Positions 42,798 through 55,000 of a DNA stretch of 64,000 nt are shown here, piece by piece. Positions within the stretch are counted from its first letter, which is position 1. Each line of letters begins with the position of its first letter. The notes under the pieces were generated by a model that saw only the letters and a program-made list of their open reading frames with translations, made no database searches and had not been told where the DNA came from. The stretch lies in contig JALRMH010000032.1 in NCBI GenBank assembly GCA_026119935.1, positions 372,001 to 436,000 of the forward strand, given 5' to 3'. This DNA is from Endothia cerciana. Its lineage: Eukaryota > Ascomycota > Sordariomycetes > Diaporthales > Cryphonectriaceae. The position numbers were made by a program, and so were the translations under genes.

Positions 42798-44755
42798 CTA
42801 CCGTCTCCGAACCTCATTCGCCCAGCCGTCTATGCCCTCGCCCCGGCTGCCAACCTCAAGGCCTTCGATCTTGACGCCCTTCATCCCGGCTGTATCCTCC
42901 AGCCAGATGTGGCCGGCCATGCCACCCGCGTTGGCCCGCTTCTCAGGCTGCAGCTCAAGCATCGGGGTCAGGAAGTCCGCGATGCGCTTCGCATCTTCCT
43001 CCTTGAAGTGATACTTCTCCTTCAGAACATCGGGCAGTGCCCAGTGCCGAAGCCGGTGGATGTTGCGAAGCTCGCCCTTCCTGTTGAATATCTCCTGCGA
43101 CCACTTCCCTGACAGGCAAAGGCTCTTCGGGAAGGGCCCAAGTAGTTCTATTATCTGGGCTATATGATCGTCGTCCTTGCCGTACTTGGTGCCAGACTGC
43201 GGGTCGAAGAGGTAGTCGCCGGTGATGAGCTCGAAGACCTGCACGGAAACACAAGAATCAGTATCCCGATGCGATGTAGAGGGGCCGAGGCCTTGGTGGT
43301 GGGGATATCATACCATTGCGGCCATGCTCCAGACATCGGTGCTGGCGCCCCATTTTGCGCCCAGTATGACCTCTGGCGACCTGTATTGCCTGGTCTGGAT
43401 GTCATTTGTGAAGTGGTGATTAACCCAACACGCGTTGCCCAGGTCGGCGATCTTGACGCTGATGACGTCGAAACCAAGTCCGTTGTCTTCGGCTTTCCGC
43501 TTCTCGCCCGCCGACGATGTGGATGAGTTGGAAGACTTGTCAAGAGAGATGCCGGACACTTCCTTCGTAAGCAGATCCCTAGCGCCAGGAGACTCGTCAG
43601 CGGATATTGGCATCGAGGGTACGGCCCCAGGTGCAGGCCGACCATGCTTCCGTGGAAGGACTGCACTTACGCTGTCTTCTCCCGTTGCTTTTGCTTCTCG
43701 TCATCCTTGGGCGTCGGGTCCCGGCCTGTGGGCGCGCATTGTCAGCAGACTGGATCAAGAAAATCGAGGTGATGAAGCGAAGCGCGCACCGCCCATCAGG
43801 TCGGACAGCTGAGCCTGGGCGCAGCCTGGGGGGGGGGGGGGAGGAAGAAGAAATAGAAGAAGCTGGCAGAGTTCAACTCGTGGGGGGAGGGGGGGGATCC
43901 GGGTGGTGACAAGTCTAGGGTCCTGGGCGGACGTGGCAGAGGTGCTCATGAATGTGGGGGGGGGGGGGGGCGAACTCGCTTACCCTCGCTCAGCATCTGG
44001 CCAAGACTGGAATGTGACCCCGGCGACGGGAAGAGGTTGTTGTGGTTAAAGCTGGCGTTCAAGGGCGAAGGTAGCGGCTGGCTGCCGGTGATTAGAGTCC
44101 TACGCCTCCTCCGGCCATTCCGGTTGTTCTCCTTGTCCGATGGCTCGCTCTTGACGACCTTCTTGACAATCTGCTCGACGTCGCCGATCTCGATCAGGAC
44201 GTTCTCGGGCTTGAGATCGGTGTGGATGATGCCGCACTCCCGGTGCAGGTAGTCCAGCCCCAGCAGGACCTGTTTCGTGATCTGCTTCACCAGGGGCATC
44301 GGGATGCCACGGTGGTTCCACTTCTTGATCAGGCCCAGCAGGTTCTCACCCAGGACCTCGAAGACCATGCAGACGTGCGTTCCGTTGGGGCCCTTGTGCT
44401 CGAACGAGTCGAGGAGGCTGACGACATGCTTCCGGCCGGGGTGCTCCGGGTTCGCGTTGACGATCCTCTGCAGCAGCTTGATCTCGTCGATAGCGGTCTC
44501 TGTGTAGTGTGCAGCTGAGCGCACAACCTTGAGCGCGACGTGCTTCCCCGTGGTGTTGTCCCGCGAGAGCCAGACCGTGGAGAAGTGACCCCAGCCCAGC
44601 TTGCGCACGACGGTGTATTTGCCATTGTTGAACTTCTCGCCGACTGTGACGGGGTGGTAGCCACCCTTGCAGTAATCTTCGGAATCTTCCTCGTCGGCGG
44701 TGTTCTCGGCGGCGGGGTCCTCCATCGACGAGGAGGAGGTGGGTGAGCTCTGCAT
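42798..44755 (-). CDS. SR-protein-specific kinase (SRPK / Sky1 / Dsk1 type)
   Basis: Five exons on the minus strand start at 44755 (MQSSPTSSSSMEDPAAENTA), the first ending at 43984. The kinase begins KYTVVRKLGWGHFSTVWL (Gly-rich loop), then HVALKVV with the catalytic Lys and a DEIKLLQ helix. The catalytic loop is HTDLKPENVL. A long variable spacer, split by three introns with G runs, interrupts the lobes as in all SRPKs. The second part has IADLGNACW (DLG in place of DFG, a hallmark of this family), TRQYRSPEVILG, and a C-lobe with FELITGDYLFDP, ending at TAG 42798. SRPKs phosphorylate Arg-Ser-rich splicing factors in cytoplasm and nucleus. An upstream ATG frame at 45228 is probably only 5' leader. 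Confidence 0.93.
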
Positions 44756-46899
44756 GGCGGAGGAGAGGTGTGCGGTCCTGTAGGCAGGGCCGGCGGTCAG
44801 CAACAAATAAAAACAAAAACAAAAAAACCAATCTGGTGAAACGTTATAGCCGTTGGGCATGAGCTAGGACATGTATGTGTGTTATGCGATATGCTGTGTA
44901 GTGGTTGCGCTGTCGCAACTTGAAGCGCGCAGATTGGGGGCACGGGGGAGGCAGAAGCAGAAGAGTCAAGTGTCGACCAACTGGTCGGAACAGGCAAGGC
45001 CGCCGGTCGGGGGGGGTGGGTAATCTCTTCTTGTTGCTCTTGGGACCCCGATTGAGGCAGCGCTGAGGTGATGCTGCGAAGCGGGCAGGGAAGGAGGGGG
45101 TAGAGCAGGCATGGTGTATATAGAGTGTAGGAAGTGGTAGGGACGGGTAGGTAAAACCTTGTCTTCAGCATCGGGTCCTTCTTGTCAAGATCGCGCAGGG
45201 GAGGTAGGTTATTCTTGGTCTTGAACATGACTGGTGTGGATGGCGGAGGGGAACCAGCTATACGACAATCGGCATGCCCAGGAGCCGAGGTGATGGGCTG
45301 TGAAGCAGAAAGAGGCGCGGGTGAGGGGAGGTAGTATCACGAAGGAGGCGTGACGGGGTGGCGGTGGTGAGTTGTTGTTGTCGCAGGGTCAAGGAGCAAG
45401 ATGTCAGATTGGAGAAGGTCGAGTTTGAGGTCCGAGGTATTCGAGCGGAGCAGCAGACCCGACGGGGACCCTCAACAACAACAACGACGACGACGGCGAC
45501 GACGACGATGACAGGAACGAGGTTTCAGGATCTGGAAAGAATAGGCTGGAGTCTGAAGAAGGAGATTGCTCTGCCCATGTGCCAGCCCAGCAGCGAGCGG
45601 CAGTGCCAATGGCAGGCCCGAGTCTGAGTCGGGTGGGTTGGAAGGCAGGACGATTCGATGTGGGATGGTTGAGAATGAGGGGCGGGTGCGGATGCGACAC
45701 GGGCCCAGGCGGGAGGCAAAGACAAGAGGCAGAGACAGGAACAGAGGGCACAGACGGCGGGCCCAGGCGATGATCTCAGGTGGACTCCAGCGGTGGACAT
45801 GGGTGGTCTTGGGCCCTTGGGGGGGGGGGGGGAGGGCCCACGGACCACGTATCCATGGTAGTGGGCCAGCCTGGGGGGGTGGGGGGCCAGGTCTCTTGCA
45901 ACCGCGCCGGGTGGGTGAGATCTTGGGCTTGTCCTGGCTTGTGCACCCGAGCACGCTAGACATCTGAACCTGATACCTGGCCAGGCTGATGACCAGGCCG
46001 GGTCCAGGCGCTGCAGTCCACTGACCGACCACTGCCACCTGCCAATGGCCACTGACCAAGCAGGGTGGATAAAGACGGGAGGGGGGCAATAAAGGAGAAT
46101 GCACACAAGGGGAAAGAATGGACGTATGCCACCAGGTACAGCCCGGGTGTCACTCTGGTGACCCTGCCCTGATTCAGCAGCAGTCTCCCAGTGGTCTTCC
46201 AGTGGGACGCGGTGCGATAAACCGCAACCTGGGAGAGACACCAGCCCACCCGCGCGCCCCTCCCCAGCCAGTGGGTGGCAGGGCTGCAGGGGTTCCCCGT
46301 CGCTGAGCCGACCACAAGAGGCGCCTAGCCACGCCCCTCACTGCTGGCCCTGCCCTGCCCCTCCTCTATCCACTCGGACTGATGCCCTTCTTCAACGTTC
46401 GTCTTCCTGCATCCTGCCTCAACTCCCTCTCCCCCCCCCCCCTCTGTTGACCTCACCGTCTCCACTTCATATATCCCGCTCACACCTGTCGCTTCTGGTG
46501 TCTGCCTGACCGTGTGTCTCGCCACCAACACCAGACACGCGCCCCACACAGACAGTGTCGAGCGCGTTCACGATGCGAGGCAGCCTCCAGGGCGACATGC
46601 GTGCAGAGATTGAAGGGCAGTGAGGAAATGACGCAGGGTGAGTGAGGCGCATGTATGGTTGTTGGGGGAGGGGGTTATCAGTCCCAGACCCATACCTCTC
46701 GGCCGCAGCATAACATCTCGGGCTGGAGACCCTGCCTCGCTCGAGACACGATATGCGCAGACTCGAGAAGGATCCAGAGCTAAGTGTATGGACCTGGAAG
46801 GAAACAAGCATATGCATGTGCGACAGGAGAGAAACAACCAGAGAGATGAGAGATGCAGGGGCAGAGGACGCGGTGCGAGGTACGAGAAAATGGACGTAC
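44756..46899. other. Long GC-rich non-coding stretch upstream of SRPK
   Basis: It includes the SRPK 5' leader. G/C runs lie at about 45819-45832 and 46431-46442, with CAA/CGA-type triplet runs at 45475-45510. Long open frames here are by-products of GC-rich, stop-poor DNA. None has a motif. Confidence 0.4.
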
Positions 46900-47174
46900 T
46901 CGGTGGTGATGATGGGCTTGAGGCCGTCCTTCTTGCGCTTCTTGTTGATGGCTGCCGCCGCTGCCGATGCTGCCGTCACGGCCGGCGCCGCTGCTCCTGA
47001 AGAGACGTTGCCGGTGGCAGAGGTATTACCTGTGCCGCTGCCGTTAGTCGATCCAGCGCCCGTCATCGATCCGGTAGCAGTGGCCGGCGTTATCGATGGC
47101 GCAGTGCCTGTGTGCGCTTGTAGAGGTGTAGGCTGGTTCTGCTGCATCTTGAGGGCCTGGGTGAGCTGGCGCAT
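46900..47174 (-). CDS. Candidate exon of an unidentified Ala/Thr/Gly-rich nuclear protein
   Basis: On the minus strand a frame reads MRQLTQALKMQQNQPTPL, then low-complexity Thr/Gly/Ser/Ala sequence, then INKKRKKDGLKPIITTE, stopping at a good 5' splice site (gtacgt at 46899). The basic cluster looks like a nuclear localisation signal. An in-frame TAG sits just upstream of the Met. Upstream DNA is a GCTCAG repeat that could encode Gln-Ala or Gly-Ser repeats in other frames. I could not find a continuing exon. It may be part of a transcriptional regulator. The function is unknown. Confidence 0.3.
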
Positions 47175-47244
47175 GTGCCTGCGTCTGCTGCCGGACCTGA
47201 GCTAGACCTGAGCCTGAAGCTGAAGCCTGGAGCCGAGCCTGGAG

Positions 47245-47249
<5 letters not shown>

Positions 47250-47320
<71 letters not shown>

Positions 47321-47322
47321 AC
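47250..47322. repeat. Hexanucleotide repeat (GAGCCT)n, about 12 units
   Basis: A pure run with slight variation at the right end (GAACCT). It is open in several frames on both strands as Pro-Glu, Gln-Ala or Gly-Ser dipeptide repeats, so openness here is not evidence of coding. Confidence 0.9.
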
Positions 47323-47429
47323 CTGAACCTGGGCTCGGGGCTGGGGTTGCGCCAGCACCAGCGCTAGCTTTGTTGGAGGCCGCTGGCTGTTGTTCCTGCT
47401 GTCCACCGTGAGATACTGTGCGCGTCTAC

Positions 47430-50400
47430 AGGTATGTGGCAGATATGATGCGGCGCGCCTCGTGAAGGCCGATGGTACCTCCGTGAAGGGTCCAAGCCTG
47501 TCGGCAGCGTAAGGGGGAAATACCAGAGCGGCGCGTAGGTGCGATGTTATCAGCGGTTCTTGGTCTGTGTCGTCACTGTGCCGACATCCAGGGGTTGCGG
47601 CAGGTAGGTGACGATGTTCGAGACTGATGCAGCGTCGTCCGGCGTCGGGGGGGTTCGGGTTGGGGTGATGAGAGGGCGAGCTGATATCGGATGAGATGCT
47701 GCTGACTTGCAGGAGATGGATGTGGCTGCTCTGTCAGGTCGGCGATTACTGCAGCTCTGCTTGTGGACCGCGGGCCTGAGTGCCTCAATATGCGCCGCGC
47801 GGTGGGTCTCGGTGCAGATGGGGGATCGATGGTGGAAGTGGATGAAGGGTGTCTGTCGGAGGGGCCCAAGTCTTCTGACCCTCGGGGACTCAGTCGCGTC
47901 AGGATGGGACCAAATCGCGGGTGGCTGGTCAAGTCAAATCCGTCTCGTCTTACGGCCAAGGGCTGGGGGTACAAGGGTGCATGCAGCAAGCAGGCTAGGA
48001 CACGACGAGATGCGATGTGGTGCGATACGATGGAGGAGGGGTGGTGGGTTGACAAGGGAAGAAAGGGATATGTCCACGGTTAGGAATGAGATGAGACTGC
48101 TGGCGAGAGGGGAAGAGAGGACTGCCGTGATGCGACGAGGGGGGGGGGGGGGGAAGGAAAGATGGCAGCAGAACCCAGCTGGCCTGATTAGGGTGCCAGA
48201 GTCGGCGGGACCACGGCGTATGAGAACCCAGGCAGATCGGGGGATGAGAGGGATCGGTCGAGGGCCCTCCTCGGGCAAAGACAGGCCAAGGAACAATGAA
48301 TGGCACAACAGGATTTGACGATATCCAGTCGTTCAGCCCTGTGCACTGTGTGCACTCTGCACTCTGCGCTCGGTGATCGGCACCCACGGCAGGGCACAGG
48401 GCACAGTCAGACCCTTGTCGCGATACTTTTCGTATGGTGTATGTGTGGTTGCAGGAGGCCGACAACACCACCGCACTGCAGACCTGGATGTCTTCTGCTG
48501 CCCCAGGGCTTGTTGCTATTCGGCGTGCCCTGCTCGGCATGCCCTGTTCGTGTCTGTTGATGTGTGTGTGTGTGTGTGTGCCTGAAGCCTTGCAGTGTCG
48601 CCGGTATCAGTGGTGCTCAGGTGTGAGGTGTGTACTATGGTAGGTTTCTATGCTATCTCCGGGCCAATGTCGGAGGTGTTCCCGGGTGGCAGCAGTGGCA
48701 GCGGTGGGCAGCCCACACGCCCAGAGCTCGGCCCGCTGAGAACTTATTCCCACGCGTTCCTTTTGAAAGGGAGAGGACGTCATATGACCCCGACTAGCTC
48801 CAGATCGCTTGTCGTGCAACAGGCGGCGTGCATATGCTCAACCTCCCAGGCGTGCCAGGTAAGGTGACATTCAGGTTCGAGGGGGGGGGGCGATGGAGCA
48901 CGAAGTGACTGACAACGCAGTACCGAGTTGAGACTTGCAGCAGAGGCCGGTGTGTGCTAGAGGAGAGGAGAAGAAAACCACCAGGTTGCCTGCCCCCTCC
49001 AGTCAGGTCCAGGTGGCGCAGGAGGACAGGAGAAGAGGGAGGGCCCCGCAGGCCCAGGTCCAGGTCCAGGTCCAGGTCCAGGTCCAAGCCCAGACCCAGG
49101 GCAGCACATCAGGATCCTTCCAGCCCAAAAACTTCAACCCAGCCCACCACAAACCAGGCACTGCACTTGGGTATTTATCTTCTCGCTGGGTAGGTACGAA
49201 ATCGTGATAAGCTGGAGGTTATGAGCATGGAATGGGCGGACGGCACAGTGGAGTGGGTATCTCTGGCGAGCTCATGAATCAGATCATCACCCAATACCAG
49301 TCAGTCGTCTACAGGATCCAAATATCGACCCGATCTGAGGTTGTGCTTGCTCCCTGCGCTCGAGCTCGGCCATGGTAGGTCACATCATATATTGTACTAT
49401 AGTAATTTGTCTCTACTATCATGGCAGATCCCACGCCAGAAACGGGTTCCCTAAACAGGCAAGAGTGTGGCCCCCAAGCAACCCCTGCAGGTGTCCCGGT
49501 CTAGACCCGAAGGAGCCGTTGCAATATTCCGCGCAGGACAATCTTGGGCTGCAGGGCATTCCACCGATCCCGCTGTGTTCTCCTCCGGGCAGGCCTACAT
49601 AGGGTCCTCGATGTTGATGCCCTCGTACGGACCTTTGCTTCTGTGTCTCATCCTGAGGACAAGAGGCAGTCACGAACCTGTTGGCCCATTTCGGAACAGC
49701 ACAAGCCCAACCGAAAAGAAAGAGAGAGAAAGAAAGAAAGAAAGAAAGAAAAAGAAGAAAAATACAAGATATGACCTCATCAGCACGGACTGTCACTCAC
49801 CACGGGGATCCGCTTTCAGTGGTGTAATCCACAACTCTCCCCCACCAGGACAGGACAGGACAGGACAACCCGCATTGTCAACCTTGGAAGAACACAACAA
49901 AGGATACAATGTGGCACCTCTGATCTCAGCCTCCACTTTGAGTGGTCAGCTTTGATCTCGGTAGCCTGAGAGGGAAGATCTAGAGTCTGAAGTTTCATAC
50001 CAAGGTCGCGGGCCCCAGGGGTTCCAGTCGTGGGTGAGGCAGCTGTGGCCCGGCCCTTGAAACACAACCTGACGCCCACCTCACAAGATCTCACGATGTT
50101 GCCTGGACCCGGTTTCTTTCCTTTGTTGTCTTGTTCTCACAAGACAGGCCTGACACTCGCCGTAAGGGTTCATTCTGAAGCTGGATTACACCACCTTAAA
50201 ATCTGAGATATTTTCTTGCCAGATGTGCCCACCCCCCCCCCCCCAAACGCTTCACGGCACGGCAGGGGGGACAGTATTTCCCATCAGTAAACATTCAGGG
50301 TTTCGCAGAGAAAAATGGCAGACACATCAATATTGAGGGCTACGTGAAGGGAAGGGGATCTGCCCCCCCCCCCCAAAAAAAAATTTCCATTAGACTCTTC

Positions 50401-51004
50401 TTCACTTGCATTCATATACACAGGGTTCTCAGTATCGATCTGCTCCGGCCTGATGACGGGGGCTTTTGCAGTGGTGCGTGCCGTGCCTTGTATGATCCTC
50501 TGCTGCGGGCTCGAGTTGATTTTGAAGTCATATCCCTCGGATGGCTTGGTCATCAAGATACTTGCCGTCACCACAGCATGGCTGAGGCATCAAGCCTCCT
50601 CCCGTCGCAGTGTCTGCCATCCCACGAAAGGGCATGTTTCACACAGAGGAATCGGCAGTCACGTACACCGAGGACGACCTTGGACCACAAAGAGGATAGG
50701 GCTTATCACTCTGTGTGTCGAACACGCTCGCACAGCTTTCCTATCGTCCCCATCGGCTGTTTGGCAAGCGGCCTGACGGTGGTCTTTGTCCAACGAAGTG
50801 ACGGACAGCAAGCAATGACGAACAGCAGCCCTGACGGACAACAGTATTGACAACGTTCGAAAGCACTCGCGACCGCATTGTCCATTGTGATCATATACAT
50901 AAGGTATCTGGGCGTCGACAACTAGAACAACCATCCCCTTCCGTGACCGCCATAAACATACAGTTTCCATCATCAGCCCAGCCCCCTGGTTAGATATTTT
51001 CAAA
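47430..51004. other. Long non-coding stretch with low-complexity tracts
   Basis: No gene is supported in 3.5 kb. There are a G run of about 15 (48138-48152), a (TG)n run (48562-48580), a (CAGGTC)5 hexamer (49055-49084), an AGAA-rich run (49720-49762), and C and A runs at 50231-50244 and 50364-50385. It may hold a long 5' region or non-coding RNA, which sequence alone cannot show. Confidence 0.4.
49055..49084. repeat. Hexanucleotide repeat (CAGGTC)5
   Basis: Five perfect units followed by degenerate CAAGCCCAGACC. It reads Val-Gln or Asp-Leu in open frames, but no gene is evident. Confidence 0.85.
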
Positions 51005-51685
51005 ATGGCCCCTCACGTCTCTTACACCATCGACCTCGTCTTCCGCCAGCAGCGCCGGGGCTTCTTCTTCTGCGCCGCGACGGTGCTCTACACCAACATC
51101 CTCTCCGGCCATGACTCCGAGTCCCTGCACGACTCCGAGCCCCTGCCCGACCCCGAGCCCCTGCCCGACTTCGAGTCCCTCCGGCTGCGGGTCACGCTTG
51201 TCCACTCGGGCACCCAGGAGCTCGTCCCGATCCGGGCGCGCCACTCCAGCCAGGCCGAGTACGAGGACACCCTCCCCGAGAGCGTGCTCGTGCGGCGCGA
51301 CAGGGAGGACGCCGAGGCCCTGGCCGCAAACGATCAGGCCGGCCTCGTCACGGCGGAGAAGTGGGCGATGTACGTTGTCCCGTGGATCGAGGTCCACGAG
51401 GTAGGGGCCCTGGGCGAGTGTGTCCTGCGTGCCGAGCTGGTCAGGCCGGCCCCCCCGAGTACCTTGCCGCAGCAGGGAGATGGCCCCGCGCAGGGTGCCC
51501 GCATGGGCTGGGACGTCCTGGCGTCAGAGCACAAGGAGCTTCACTTTCGCGAGGGTTTGTGTGAGTCACTCGTTCCCGTTGCCGGGGTTGAGAAACACCT
51601 GGATGAGGAGGGTGCGGCTGACAAGACTGTAGGGAACACAACCTTACCTCGCCCATCGAGGTTCGTTGAGCATCTAGACGAGTGA
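51005..51685 (+). CDS. Intronless orphan protein, 226 aa
   Basis: One uninterrupted frame from ATG 51005, with a purine at -3, to TGA. The N-terminus MAPHVSYTIDLVFRQQRRGF looks like a beta-rich start. Residues about 38-58 form an imperfect acidic repeat (SESLHDSEPLPDPEPLPDFE). The centre, LRLRVTLVHSGTQELVPIRA and MYVVPWIEVHE, suggests beta strands. There is no signal peptide, membrane segment or cysteine pattern, and I do not recognise a family. Third positions are strongly G/C, as in the core genes of this window, which supports real coding. Confidence 0.6.
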   Translation: MAPHVSYTIDLVFRQQRRGFFFCAATVLYTNILSGHDSESLHDSEPLPDPEPLPDFESLRLRVTLVHSGTQELVPIRARHSSQAEYEDTLPESVLVRRDREDAEALAANDQAGLVTAEKWAMYVVPWIEVHEVGALGECVLRAELVRPAPPSTLPQQGDGPAQGARMGWDVLASEHKELHFREGLCESLVPVAGVEKHLDEEGAADKTVGNTTLPRPSRFVEHLDE

Positions 51686-52029
51686 GCTCCTGTCGGGTAA
51701 GGTATAGTTCTTTCTTGCGTGGCAGACTGGTAGGGGCAATGCACTGTTTGGTGCCTAAGCGGCAAGTAGATTTTATAAAAATGGATACCTGAAAACCCTT
51801 CGGTCTCCTTGATCTCCAAATAGGGCTGATTCATATACATAGTTGCTTTCCAAAGACCAAGTGACGTCTTTCACGTTCGTGCATGGGCAATATGCAATGT
51901 CTCATTGGACTTCACTGCTCTTGTGAGTCCTTCGCCCTCCTCATGTTAAGATGCTGTCTCGAAAATCACCTAACAGCTCCAGCAGCCATTAGTGCCGCCG
52001 AAGTCTTGTTGGCTTGAGGCTCACTGGGA

Positions 52030-55000
52030 TATCCACTAAGCTTCATGGTCGACAGGCCGTAGTATGGTATCTCCTCGATGCTCCATTGATTGAGCATTGG
52101 GGTCTACACCAGCATCTAGCAGAGGCAGGACCACCAAACCCGTATCCGCACCATTTCAGACTGCAATGAAAAGGGGCGTTTCGTCCCTCAGATTTCTTAT
52201 GTTCACGTTCGCGCCGGCTTTGAGGACGTCCCCCATGCCGGTCTGGCCGGCGATGCTCGCTGCAAAATAATGGAGAACTGTGTTGCCCGCTTCATCCTGG
52301 GCATCGAGGGGTTTGAAGTGCAGCCACTCACGATGCCAAAAGGCTGCAAGCCATACAAACTGAATGGGCTGGAAACATGCAATGTGTCCTCCCCAAGTTT
52401 CAAGTTGAAGATGGCCCATTTCTGCCGCCATGGGGCAGATGTGGATGTGAAGAATGTATTCAGGACATCGAGGTGTGGGAGCTCGTAGGCGTGATTCCTC
52501 AGCCCGGGACTCGCACCCCTTAAGAACAAGAGCGTAACCTGTGAGCCCACTTTTCCAAGCCCTCACTGGAAGAAAGCCATGCTTAGGTGCTGGGTACGGT
52601 ACGGAGAAGCTTTACCAATTGCTCATTCCGCATCTCGAGTGCCACTTGTATGGCTGGTGTAGAGTTGAAGTAAGACCTGGCGGGATCAACTCCGCAGTCC
52701 AGACAATCTGAGCAGAGCTGAATGTCGCCAAGGGCAACGGCAGCTCCGAGAGGGGAGTCTCTAGGCGCTTGAATGTGAAGATTCGGTCGGTATTTCAAAA
52801 TCAAGCGAGCGTTGGCCTGGCTACCATTTCGGATGATGCCAACCAGAGCCTCGGGCACCCAACCCTCCTGTAGTGAAAGCTGGACCTCTGCGAATGACAA
52901 TAAAGTCTCCAATGCATGACCATATGGGAGCATGTCTCCAGGTGGCTCCGGGTTGGCAATTATCCGCATTAAGATCTCCAATGGCCCCATTCCCTTCAGA
53001 CTGTGAGGTTTGGTCAGATTCGCTCCCAACACAGCGAGCTTTTCCACCTCGTGACTTAGCCAAATGGCTGCAAATTCGCGAGGATCACGAGCAATGCCGT
53101 GTATCAATCGACCCACAATGTTGCCGGGCCATTCATCATGGATACTTCGATGTTGGGACAGACTGGCAAATAAATCACATATTCCTCGTGGGATCAGCTC
53201 TGGGAGTTTGTTGGGCCCAGAATTTGTGAGGATGGCGAGGAACAAAGCGCCATGTCCATGTTCAATTGCCCAGGATATGGTTGACTGTCCTCCGTCTCTG
53301 ATCGGATCTCTGAAAGGAGGTTTCGCCGGCTCTACATCGCCGAGTAGGAGGCGCCACCACAGATTCCAGCATGCTTTCAAGCTCTCGTTATCCTTGTTGA
53401 ATAATCTAGTGTGGATCAGCCAGTTCTCAAGAGCATATTTTTGGAAAAGGCTTGCATCGCACTCGGGCCGGTATGGTAAAGCCTGTGCTTCAGTCGCAAT
53501 ACGCCCGAGATCAAATTGATAGGGTCGCTTAGAGGCCTGGTTTCTTGACTTCAGGTGTTGTACCAGCCGGGTCAGTGTCGGTTGTGCTTGTTGTGCGCCT
53601 GATGTCACCTTCTCTACCAAGATGTTGCCCTCGATAGTTTTTTTTCACCACCATACGATATTCGAAATTGGGAAGGTTCAAATATGTGACACAGACTGAG
53701 CCGGCAAAGTTGTGAGACTCCTCGAGGGAAAAGCGATAGAGCCTCGTGCTCGGACTCATTGCTGGAGACAGCAGATGTTGAATAACACTGTGGTGGATGA
53801 AGCGAATCCTACCATCTTTGTCGTCGAGCTCAAGTAGACCTCCCCCGCAGAGAGCAATCAGCTACACCCCATCTCGAGGGATTCTCTGTGGATACCACAT
53901 CTCCTCACCAGGCGTTACAGCCAGGGCAATTCTCATTTCGTCAATGGTCAAAGGGGACTCGGAAGCCATGACAAGCTTGAGAATCTTGTCTTCGTAGGAT
54001 TTATCAATGATGCCTCGGGAAGATCTTTAGGTGGATTCATGACCAGATTGCGAACCCGCTCGTTTGTGACAACTGTCTTTGAAGTGCCAGGGAAAATCAC
54101 ATCAAGCTGAAGCGACACCCACAGATACCTGGATCAACAGTTGGTCAGCAGAAGTCAGCCGAAATATCCAAGAACCTGTGCCGTCCAAGCATTTAGCACT
54201 GTGGAAAGCCAAAAAGCTGGAGAGGATCAATAATTCGAAAAAGGGACGGATTACTCTAGAGAGGGGACGGGAGAACGGGTGAGACTAGGAATCGGGGTAC
54301 GAGTATTCGAGGTTCGCTTATCCTATGCGTTCCTTTCGAAAAGAATAAGGGTGTGGATGAAGTATTATGGCTCACTCACATTACCTGTGATCCTGCGACC
54401 AGTTGTTTGATAGCGACATCCATGAGTTCGGGATCCAGACCTTCTGTTTTGTTTCGACGCGAAATTTCCTGCTCAATGAAGATTTCCATCTCTTCTTCGT
54501 GTGCTTGATCATCGAGAGTCGCCGAGAATGATACCTCAAACTTCTGACGTGCAACTTGCCAAAATCTAGAATGTGACCTAGCAGAATGACACAGGAGGAC
54601 GACTCGGTCCCGAATAAGTCGGCGGAGTGCCATGAATATATCGTTAAGATCGTCGTCGGGACAATCCTCGATTCCATCAAGGATGATGGGATACTTGCCA
54701 TCCTTCGACAAGAGCTGCAACAAGATGTCGACGATCTCATCTGGGGATAAGAATCCTGGCAGAGCTGTACCATACCTGCCCAGAATGACGTCCCAGCTGA
54801 TATCCTCTGCTCTCATATTATCGAGGAAGTGAAACGTGATGCTGCGAAGGACATTTGTGGCACTGAGACTTTCCGGCTCTTTGTATGTGCAGAAGAAATA
54901 GGCACAAGGCCCCTTCGAGGCTGTATTCGCCACCAGGTTGGCCATGACCACTGTTTTACCGCTGCCTAGCTTGCCCTCGATAGCAAAAGTTGTTGATGAC

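Noticed and set aside
44797..45228. N-terminal extension of SRPK from an ATG at 45228
   Set aside because: The sequence (MFKTKNNLPPLRD and on) soon turns into leader-like low complexity and is not joined in frame to the kinase. The Met at 44755 suffices.
47175..47411. Plus-strand Pro-Glu repeat protein
   Set aside because: The frame is open only because of the hexanucleotide repeat. No start context, partner exon or motif supports it.
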